NCBI GenBank assembly: GCA_949285135.1 | Contig: CASDXO010000006.1 | Coordinates: forward strand, 62,001 to 126,000 | Direction of reading: 5' to 3' | DNA length: 64,000 bases | Origin: an uncultured Phascolarctobacterium sp. | GTDB taxonomy: Bacteria > Bacillota > Negativicutes > Acidaminococcales > Acidaminococcaceae | Part shown: in pieces, positions 58,217 through 64,000 of the stretch | How positions within the stretch are numbered: the first letter of the stretch is position 1 | Layout of the letters: every line of letters begins with the position of its first letter | Notes under the pieces: model-generated | What the model was told of the DNA's origin: nothing | Seen by the model: only the letters and a program-made list of their open reading frames with translations | The model's database searches: none | Made by a program: the position numbers and the translations under genes

Positions 58217-58591
58217 ATGATAAGAGGAGGACGTCAGGGAGGTTTTACTTTAATTGAGATTGTGGCTGCCGCTGCACTTTTAGGTGTACTCCTGACTATG
58301 TTGATGCCTTCGTTGGAAGGTGCTAATGAAAAAGTAAAAAATGCCAAACTGAAAAATGATCTGGCTGCCGTTGATCAGGCGCTGCAGCTGTATAAGCTGG
58401 AAAATGGCAAGCTGCCGGAAGGACTTACTGAACTGGATGGAAGCTATTTGATTAAAGGCAGTGATTTTAAGGATGCAATGAATGAAGGATTGGAATATAC
58501 GGTAGAAAGCAATGGTCTTACCTATACCTTGAAAGGCAAGAATGCTTCGGGTGCTGAAGTTATTTCCGGCGGCAGTACGGCAGCGCAGTAA
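58217..58591 (+). CDS. Major pseudopilin-like protein (GspG/ComGC type)
   Basis: The 124-residue protein has a classic prepilin leader: RQGG, cleavage, FTLIEIVAAAALLGVLLTML, with Glu at +5. The body has the short ComGC/GspG pattern (NDLAAVDQALQLYKLENGKLPEGLTEL). It probably forms the main pseudopilus fibre. The ATG at 58217 follows GGGAG by 8 nt, overlapping no gene. It lies 14 nt after the GspF-like gene. Confidence 0.9.
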   Translation: MIRGGRQGGFTLIEIVAAAALLGVLLTMLMPSLEGANEKVKNAKLKNDLAAVDQALQLYKLENGKLPEGLTELDGSYLIKGSDFKDAMNEGLEYTVESNGLTYTLKGKNASGAEVISGGSTAAQ

Positions 58592-59045
58592 TAATGGCGG
58601 CTTTATCTTCACGGATATACTGGTATGCTGTCTGCTGCTGGGGGTATCAGCTGCCTTGCTGATGGCAGGTGTCAGCAGCTGGCAGAGGCAGTATTATCAT
58701 CGGCAGCTGCAGCAGGCAGCAGAGGTATTGACTGCCGATGTGAGACAGCTGCAGCGACAGTCAATGTTTGATGACAGAGCCTTGAACAGACAGATAAGAT
58801 TTATGACGGATAAAGGCGGCTATGCTTTTTATGCAGATAGAAAAGTAGTAAGAAAAATTTATTTCAGAGATTTTGGCTGCGGCAAAGTAAGTGTGGACAG
58901 TAAACTGGCATATGTGCAGTATACCAGTAGCGGCAGTCCTTCTCTGACAGGCAATATTATTTTACGGCATGAAAATTTGCCGGACGTCAGCTGCGTTTTA
59001 TCTGTGCAGCCAGTAACGGGAAGGGTGGTTGTCAGTGAAAAATAG
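58542..59045 (+). CDS. Minor pseudopilin-like protein (GspH-like)
   Basis: The 167-residue protein has a prepilin-like leader ending SNNGG, then FIFTDILVCCLLLGVSAALLMAG. The +5 residue is Asp, not the usual Glu. The body is a beta-rich GspH-like domain. The ATG at 58542 lies inside the end of the preceding gene and follows GAAAGG by 5 nt, giving a 50-nt overlap. It fits a fibre-tip or initiation pilin. Confidence 0.8.
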   Translation: MLRVLKLFPAAVRQRSNNGGFIFTDILVCCLLLGVSAALLMAGVSSWQRQYYHRQLQQAAEVLTADVRQLQRQSMFDDRALNRQIRFMTDKGGYAFYADRKVVRKIYFRDFGCGKVSVDSKLAYVQYTSSGSPSLTGNIILRHENLPDVSCVLSVQPVTGRVVVSEK

Positions 59046-59331
59046 CGGCGGCTTTCTGCTCATTGAAACGGCAGCTGTATTTTTACTTACGGGTATATTG
59101 TTGCTGGGTGCCGTAAAATTATATGGCAGCGGCATTCATCTGCAGCAGCAAAAACAGCAGGCTGAGCAGGCCTGGCAGATGGGACAGAAGCGGCTTTTCG
59201 GCGAGAAAACTGATGCAGACTGGCAGATTACAGAAAACAGCAGTACCAGTCAGGGCCTGATAATAAAAGAAATACGGATAATGGATAATGAAGGAAAAAT
59301 TTGCTGTAACATGGTCTGGGTGGAAAAATGA
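59035..59331 (+). CDS. Minor pseudopilin-like protein
   Basis: The 98-residue product has a short prepilin leader (VKNSGG), then FLLIETAAVFLLTGILLLGAV with Glu at +5, and a small soluble domain. The GTG at 59035 is chosen because GGTGG lies 6 nt upstream; a TTG at 59029 is in frame. It overlaps the preceding gene by 11 nt and the next by 44 nt, so the cluster is compact. It may be a GspI-like minor pseudopilin. Confidence 0.75.
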   Translation: MKNSGGFLLIETAAVFLLTGILLLGAVKLYGSGIHLQQQKQQAEQAWQMGQKRLFGEKTDADWQITENSSTSQGLIIKEIRIMDNEGKICCNMVWVEK

Positions 59332-59818
59332 ATATGGCTTTCTGACGGCTGAGCTACAGCTGAGTCTGGCTGCGGCAGCGCTGCTTATGGTGCTGCTGTG
59401 CAGCAGCAGTGTTACTGTTTTACGCAACTGTCAGAAAATAGTGCTTGATATCCAGCTGCAGGATGCGGCAAGATATATGCTGAATGCACTGGAAAAGGAT
59501 ATGGGATGCGACAGTCTGCTGATTAGCATCAGCAAAGATTATAAAGGCGTAGACAGAATTGGCTGCCGGACTGTATTTGGCGGTAAAAGTTATCTGTATA
59601 CGCTGGAAAATGGCGGCTTGTACAAACAGACGCAGACAGCCGGAACAAAAGGTAAAAATCCACTGTATGTTCCTGACTGTCTGGTGACGGAATGGCATGT
59701 ACGCAAGATTGATGATAAAGCCCTTCAGATAGAATTTACACTGCAGAAAAATATGCGTCAAAAGACTTTTCAGCGAATATTTTACTGTCTCAACGGGCAG
59801 GTAACGCAAGATGAATAG
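59288..59818 (+). CDS. Minor pseudopilin-like protein (GspJ-like)
   Basis: The 176-residue protein has a leader with NEYG before FLTAELQLSLAAAALLMVLL (Glu at +5), a prepilin-like helix with Tyr in place of the first Gly. The soluble part (DAARYMLNALEKDMGCDSLLI and FTLQKNMRQKTFQRIFYCL) resembles GspJ-type minor pilins. It overlaps the genes on both sides. The weak site before its ATG suggests coupled translation. Confidence 0.7.
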   Translation: MKEKFAVTWSGWKNEYGFLTAELQLSLAAAALLMVLLCSSSVTVLRNCQKIVLDIQLQDAARYMLNALEKDMGCDSLLISISKDYKGVDRIGCRTVFGGKSYLYTLENGGLYKQTQTAGTKGKNPLYVPDCLVTEWHVRKIDDKALQIEFTLQKNMRQKTFQRIFYCLNGQVTQDE

Positions 59819-60701
59819 TAGCAGAGGTAATGCTTCGTTAGTGCTGCTGTCAACAGCACTGATGCTTTTGGTAATTGCGCAGCTTTTTTTTCTTTATGTT
59901 GGACGGGAATATGAAAGACATCTCCAGTATCTTCGTGCTGAACAGTTAAGATTGCTTTGCTTTTCGGCTATGGAAAGCCTTACAGGAAAAACTGTTCGCG
60001 CAGGCAGTAAACAGTGGTTTAAAACAGTGCTTTACCCGGGAGAAATGGAAGCCTGCGTCAGCAGTACACTGACTGTCAGTGATGATCAGTGTGTAAGCTG
60101 TCTGGAAGTGCAGGCAGAATGTAACAGTGAGAGGCAGCTGCTGCGGCAGGTAAAATTTTCCTTGCCGAAATTACTGCAACAGGAAGCTGCCCAATGTGGA
60201 ATTATCAGCAGTACGGAAGTTGTGGGCGCAGAGTTTTTGCCTCAGGGAACACTATATACGGGCGGCAGGGAAGTAATATTTCCCAGAGCAAAAGACTGTG
60301 CCTGGCAGGCTGTTACCGAGCTGCCTATGGATGTATTGCGCCTTAACGGATTATGCAGACGCTTTTATTATCTGGATGATTACAGAGGTGTTTCCTTTAA
60401 CAGCGGCATGAAAATATATGGCAGCGGACTTATTGCTGCCGAGGGAAGCATTACGATAGCAGATGGCTGTGAATTTACTGATGATGTCATCCTTTTTTCA
60501 GAGCAGAAAATAAAAATAGGGAGAAATGTTAAGCTGCCGCATGCCTTGTTGCTGGCAAAAAAAGGAATCAGTGTGGGCAGCGGCTGCCGGATCGGAGGCG
60601 TGCTGCTGAGTGGCGGCAGGATTGAATTTACTGGTTCTGTTGATTTTTCGCATGATGAAAACCTTGTAGCGGGGTTTACATCTGTTTATTACATTTTATA
60701 A
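59811..60701 (+). CDS. PilX/GspK-position protein with beta-helix C-terminus
   Basis: The 296-residue protein starts with an N-terminal helix (ASLVLLSTALMLLVIAQLFFLYV) without a classic leader, as in some PilX-type accessory pilins. The C-terminal part (about residues 198-296) has short repeating strands, such as SGMKIYGSGLIAAEGSITIADGC and IGRNVKLPHALLLAKKGISVGSGC, like a bactofilin or polymer-forming beta-helix. It overlaps the preceding gene by 8 nt and ends the cluster at a terminator. Function is unknown. Confidence 0.65.
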   Translation: MNSSRGNASLVLLSTALMLLVIAQLFFLYVGREYERHLQYLRAEQLRLLCFSAMESLTGKTVRAGSKQWFKTVLYPGEMEACVSSTLTVSDDQCVSCLEVQAECNSERQLLRQVKFSLPKLLQQEAAQCGIISSTEVVGAEFLPQGTLYTGGREVIFPRAKDCAWQAVTELPMDVLRLNGLCRRFYYLDDYRGVSFNSGMKIYGSGLIAAEGSITIADGCEFTDDVILFSEQKIKIGRNVKLPHALLLAKKGISVGSGCRIGGVLLSGGRIEFTGSVDFSHDENLVAGFTSVYYIL

Positions 60702-60710
60702 CCTCAAAAT

Positions 60711-60744
60711 AAAAAGCTCTCCGCCATGCGGAGAGCTTTTTTAC
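60711..60744. terminator. Bidirectional terminator
   Basis: A 14-bp perfect stem (60711-60724 with 60728-60741) with 3-nt loop and A/T runs ends the pseudopilin cluster and the convergent metallophosphoesterase gene. Confidence 0.88.
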
Positions 60745-61433
60745 AGTATCTGATACAGTTTAAAATGCTGCGTATCGCAGGAGACAAGCTTATAACGGAC
60801 GTCCGTACGCATACCTTCATACACGGAAATGTGGTTTTCACCGTGTATGTGGCCGTACACACAGTCGGTGACCGGGTATTTTTCCAGCAGGTCAGTAAAA
60901 AGATTATGCTCACTTTCTGCAAAAAGAGGCGGATAGTGAAACACGCAGATGATTTTTTCTGCCTGCTGTGCACGTGCTGCCTGCAGAGAAAGTTCCAGAC
61001 GAATGCTTTCGCGTTGATAAATTTTCTGATCCTCCTGCGTAAAGCTGTCGGAGGATGGCAGTATCCATCCGCGGGTACCGCAGATAGCTGTATTGCCGTA
61101 CATCAGACAATTATTTTGCAAAAACAGAAAGTTGTTTTCAGTAAATTGCTGCATTTTTTTCAGACTGGTCCACCAGTAGTCATGGTTGCCTCGCAGCAGA
61201 ATTTTGCTGCCTGGCAGAGCGGCAAGCCACTGCAGGTCGCTTTTGGCTTCTTCCAGCTGCAGCGCCCAGGATATATCACCGCAGATGATGACAATATCAT
61301 CATCAGTAACAGTCTGCAGCCAGTTTGCCCGTACTTTGTCTTTATGCCCTGCCCAATGCTCACCAAAAATTTCCATGGGTTTGCTGGGAGGATCTCCTGA
61401 AAGGTGTAAATCACCGATAGCATAAATGTGCAT
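60741..61433 (-). CDS. Metallophosphoesterase
   Basis: The 230-residue protein has the calcineurin-like motifs: GDLHLS near residues 7-12, CGDISWA, RGNHDYWW, FHYPP and VYGHIHGE. This pattern is of the small YkuE/YpsE-like bacterial phosphoesterases, substrate unknown. It is a single gene opposite the pseudopilin cluster and next to the amt gene on the same strand. Length and motif order are normal. Confidence 0.9.
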   Translation of the reverse strand: MHIYAIGDLHLSGDPPSKPMEIFGEHWAGHKDKVRANWLQTVTDDDIVIICGDISWALQLEEAKSDLQWLAALPGSKILLRGNHDYWWTSLKKMQQFTENNFLFLQNNCLMYGNTAICGTRGWILPSSDSFTQEDQKIYQRESIRLELSLQAARAQQAEKIICVFHYPPLFAESEHNLFTDLLEKYPVTDCVYGHIHGENHISVYEGMRTDVRYKLVSCDTQHFKLYQIL

Positions 61434-61536
61434 AGGTACCTCTTAATTATGATTATTCTTACAATTAATATTATCATAAATTTTCAGCACTGATAGCTAT
61501 GGCAGAGAAAAAATTGTAAAGAATATTTAAAAGCAG

Positions 61537-61569
61537 AAAATAAGCCGGATTTTTATCCCGGCTTATTTT
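61537..61569 (-). terminator. Terminator of the amt gene
   Basis: A 12-bp perfect stem (61537-61548 with 61558-61569) lies 12 nt after the amt stop on the minus strand. Confidence 0.8.
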
Positions 61570-61580
61570 TAATAAAGTCA

Positions 61581-63257
61581 TCAGTTTTTGCCATTCTCTA
61601 AAGGCAGATCCTGCAGGGCATCAAAACCGTTTTCACCGGTTCTTATTTTAACTACGTCTTCCACATCATAGATGAAGATTTTACCATCGCCGTATTTACC
61701 GGTATAAAGAATTTTCTTGGCTGTGTTGACAACCGTTTCCACAGGCAGAGCGGAGACAACCAGCTCTACTTTGACTTTAGGCAGCAGGTAGGCAGCTACT
61801 TCGGCGCCACGATACATTTCTGTTCTGCCTTTTTGAATGCCATAACCGAGGACTTTTGTAACCGTCATGCCGGTAACACCGAGTTTGTCCAAGGCCGTTT
61901 TAAGTGCTTCAAACCGATTTTGAGAAGTTATAATGACTACTTTGGTCATTTTCACCTTGCCTTTGCCGGAAGAGGTGTTTGCAAAGGTGACCGGCTGGAA
62001 GGAGTCGCTGCGTGAGTGCGGCAGGTATTCCGTTACGGGCATAAAGTCAGCGTAGCTGCTGGCAAGTCCGTGTTCTTCCATATCAAGACCGGCAATCTCC
62101 TCCTGAGGAGCTACGCGCAGGCCGATAGTTTTATCCAGCAGCATGAAAATGATGGTCATGGCGATAAAAACATACAGGGCGACAGCGATAATGCCGGTCA
62201 GCTGGACTTGCAGCAGGGCGGCAGAACCACTGTAGAAAAGGCCGCCGTTTTCAGCGAAGAGTCCGACGCAGGCAGTACCGAAAGCGCCGCAGACGCCATG
62301 GACGGATATGGCTCCGACCGGGTCGTCTATCTTTAGTTTCTGGTCAAAAAATTCTACTGCCATAACAACTAAGATGCCCGCCAGAGTACCAATACAGAAA
62401 GAACCTGCAATACTTACCATATCGCAGCCGGCGGTGATGCCAACAAGTCCTGCCAAAGCGCCGTTCAGTGTCATGGAAACATCGGGCCGTCCGTATCTGA
62501 CCCAGGTGTAGAACATGGTGGCAGTAGCACCTGCTGCTGCCGCCATATTGGTAGTAACAAAGATTTTGGACATGGACAGCAGAGCGGTGTCGCCGGTAGC
62601 GCAGGCAGTGGAACAGCCGTTGAAACCGAACCAGCCAAACCACAGCAGGAAGACTCCTAAGGCACCGAGAGTAAGACTGTGCCCGGGAATGGCGTTGACG
62701 GTGCCGTCCGCATTATATTTGCCGATACGCGGCCCCAGCATTTTGGCTCCTATAAGTGCAGCAATGCCGCCAACCATATGAACGGCAGCAGAACCGGCAA
62801 AGTCGTGGAAGCCAAGCTGAGATAACCAGCCGCCACCCCAGATCCAGTGGCCGGAAATTGGATAGACAAGTGCGCTGATAACGATGCTGTAAATGCAGTA
62901 AACGGAAAATTTAGTGCGCTCGGCCATGGCGCCGGAAACTATTGTTGCTGCTGTAGCACAGAAGACGGTCTGAAAAATGATAAAGGCCATGGACGGAATG
63001 GCAGAACCGTAATCGTTGAGAATGCAAAAGTCGGGTATACCTGTAATGCCCTTAAAATCATTGCCGAACATCAGACCGAATCCTATTACCCAGAAAACGA
63101 TGGAGCCAAGAGCAAGATCCATAAAATTTTTCATAACAATATTACCGGCATTTTTGGCTCTGGTAAAACCAGTTTCTACCATAGCAAAACCAGGTTGCAT
63201 GGCGAAAACCATGAAAGCCCCGATAAGTACCCAGATGGTATCTGTTGCAGAATACAT
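61581..63257 (-). CDS. Ammonium transporter fused to a PII signal protein
   Basis: The 558-residue protein joins an Amt channel (about residues 1-405) to a C-terminal PII domain (about residues 445-545). The Amt part has the DTIWVLIGAFMVFAMQPGFAMVETG start and twin pore His in AVHMVGG and SVHGVCG. The PII part has VTKVLGYGIQKGRTEMYRGAE; the uridylylated Tyr51 of enteric PII is Val here. The domain likely gates the channel in response to 2-oxoglutarate and ATP. The ATG at 63257 follows AGGAGG. glnN lies upstream with a terminator between. Confidence 0.92.
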   Translation of the reverse strand: MYSATDTIWVLIGAFMVFAMQPGFAMVETGFTRAKNAGNIVMKNFMDLALGSIVFWVIGFGLMFGNDFKGITGIPDFCILNDYGSAIPSMAFIIFQTVFCATAATIVSGAMAERTKFSVYCIYSIVISALVYPISGHWIWGGGWLSQLGFHDFAGSAAVHMVGGIAALIGAKMLGPRIGKYNADGTVNAIPGHSLTLGALGVFLLWFGWFGFNGCSTACATGDTALLSMSKIFVTTNMAAAAGATATMFYTWVRYGRPDVSMTLNGALAGLVGITAGCDMVSIAGSFCIGTLAGILVVMAVEFFDQKLKIDDPVGAISVHGVCGAFGTACVGLFAENGGLFYSGSAALLQVQLTGIIAVALYVFIAMTIIFMLLDKTIGLRVAPQEEIAGLDMEEHGLASSYADFMPVTEYLPHSRSDSFQPVTFANTSSGKGKVKMTKVVIITSQNRFEALKTALDKLGVTGMTVTKVLGYGIQKGRTEMYRGAEVAAYLLPKVKVELVVSALPVETVVNTAKKILYTGKYGDGKIFIYDVEDVVKIRTGENGFDALQDLPLENGKN

Positions 63258-63283
63258 CTTCAAATCCCTCCTAAAATTGACTG

Positions 63284-63320
63284 TAAAAAAAGAGAGGTAC
63301 ATCCTGAAAGGATGCACCTC
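63284..63320 (-). terminator. Terminator between glnN and amt
   Basis: An 11-bp stem with one G-T pair (63293-63303 with 63310-63320 region) and a T run on the minus strand separates the two genes. Confidence 0.75.
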
Positions 63321-63341
63321 GTTGTGCAAAATATGTATTTA

Positions 63342-64000
63342 TCAGTCGTTAACACCAAAAAGCAATTCTCCGTAAGTTGGGTAAGGCAGATATTTTTCAC
63401 CCAGCAATGCTTCTGCTTTATCAGTTACTGTACGCAGCTCTTGCATGATAGCAAGCACACTGTCGTGATAGAAGTAAGCAGCTTCCTGGCTGGAGCTGAT
63501 AGCGGCCGCTGTTGACAGGGCTGTCTCCAGCTTTTCTGCAGCTGCATAGATTTCACTGCTGCTGGCAGAAATTTTTTCTGCCAGCATGCTTTCAAAACCG
63601 GCAGAGATGCCTGCTGCTTTTTTATCCAGTGCAGCCGAAACCAAATCGCTTGTATAGGTGTTAATCGCAGGCAGAATATCCTTGTAGAGCATTTCCAGCA
63701 TGGTGGAGGCCTCAATTTTTAAAACAGTGCAGTAGTTTTCCAGCAGTATTTCTACACGTGAGTGAATTTCAGCAGCAGTAAAGATACCATGCTTGGTAAA
63801 CAGAGCAATATTTTTCTTGTCCGCAAGGTGCGGCAGAGCCTCGGGAGTAGACTTGAGGTTGAGCAGGCCGCGTTTTTGGGCCTCCTGAACCCATTCGTCC
63901 GTATAGCCGTTGCCATTGAAAATAATGCGTTTATGGGTCAGATAGGTTTCGCGTACCAGTGTGTAAACAGCTTTTTCTATATCCTCGGCCTGCTCCAGCT
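63342..64000 (-). CDS. glnN: Type III glutamine synthetase (GlnN), C-terminal part
   Basis: The open minus-strand frame runs off the window end. The visible C-terminal 219 residues include THKRIIFNGNGYTDEWVQEA, KKNIALFTKHGIFTAAEIHSR and the helical tail of the GSIII family (LEMLYKDILPAINTY), which is unlike GlnA types I and II. The family makes glutamine from glutamate, ammonia and ATP. The Amt-PII gene follows after a terminator, a nitrogen-assimilation unit. The 5' part and promoter are outside the window. Confidence 0.9.
   Translation of the reverse strand, partial: LEQAEDIEKAVYTLVRETYLTHKRIIFNGNGYTDEWVQEAQKRGLLNLKSTPEALPHLADKKNIALFTKHGIFTAAEIHSRVEILLENYCTVLKIEASTMLEMLYKDILPAINTYTSDLVSAALDKKAAGISAGFESMLAEKISASSSEIYAAAEKLETALSTAAAISSSQEAAYFYHDSVLAIMQELRTVTDKAEALLGEKYLPYPTYGELLFGVND

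Noticed and set aside
1-64000. CRISPR arrays, insertion sequences, integrases or phage genes
   Set aside because: No regular repeat-spacer pattern, transposase motif or phage structural gene was seen on either strand.

Overview
The window reads as chromosomal DNA of an anaerobic, Gram-negative-type Firmicute, most likely a Negativicute (Phascolarctobacterium/Acidaminococcus-like). This is inferred from the mix of Bacillus-style gene order (yybS-gdpP-rplI-dnaB, then purB-purA), a SAM-I riboswitch, CymR/IscR-like and YerC regulators, a type III glutamine synthetase, a 2-oxoacid:ferredoxin oxidoreductase operon and a B12/siroheme-type tetrapyrrole operon. No phage, IS element or CRISPR array is visible. 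Most genes sit in short operons bounded by clear intrinsic terminators, many of them shared by convergent genes.

Region by region. 1-5 kb: 3' end of rsmA, an AT-rich membrane-protein gene, and a five-gene minus-strand operon (Rrf2 regulator, cysK, HD protein, mnmA, secreted protein). 5-10 kb: AEC transporter, a LysM protein with a LexA-like box on its promoter, a secreted protein, gluQ with a small membrane protein, and a DUF697-like protein. 10-19 kb: yybS, gdpP, rplI, dnaB, a GNAT gene remnant, purB, purA, a CofE-like ligase and tRNA-Lys. 19-26 kb: a cluster of DnaA-box-like sites, then the minus-strand tetrapyrrole operon sirC-hemA-hemC-cobA/hemD-hemB-hemL. 26-38 kb: DUF1847 protein, RocB-like peptidase, an operon of dihydroxyacetone-kinase-like DhaL/DhaK with an LsrF-like aldolase, a VOC-like protein and a SorC/LsrR-type regulator, an ABC importer, HAD phosphatase, M20 amidohydrolase and nicotinamidase. 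38-43 kb: zinc-type ABC importer with PHP and DUF362 proteins, then purC. 43.6-47.7 kb: purC promoter with PurBox-like sites, an unrecognised structured RNA locus, the korDABC operon and a divergent TetR gene. 47.7-52.8 kb: ppa, the metNIQ operon under a SAM riboswitch, and yerC-hisC. 53-56.8 kb: DUF3793 protein and flavodoxin behind a DtxR-like operator, MFS transporter, GNAT protein and a secreted protein. 57-60.7 kb: GspF plus five pseudopilin-like genes. 60.7-64 kb: metallophosphoesterase, an Amt-PII fusion and the 3' part of glnN.

How it fits together. The tetrapyrrole genes run from glutamyl-tRNA to precorrin-2/sirohydrochlorin without later heme genes, which fits cobalamin or siroheme production. 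purB, purA and purC supply purine nucleotides and two of the loci carry similar CCGAAC sites. Amino-acid and sulfur supply is represented by cysK, metNIQ and hisC, nitrogen by glnN and Amt-PII, and carbon/energy by Kor. The parts most worth a second look are the DhaKL-LsrF operon, the structured RNA locus, the DnaA-box cluster, the SOS-type LysM gene and the pseudopilin cluster with a frameshifted GspF.
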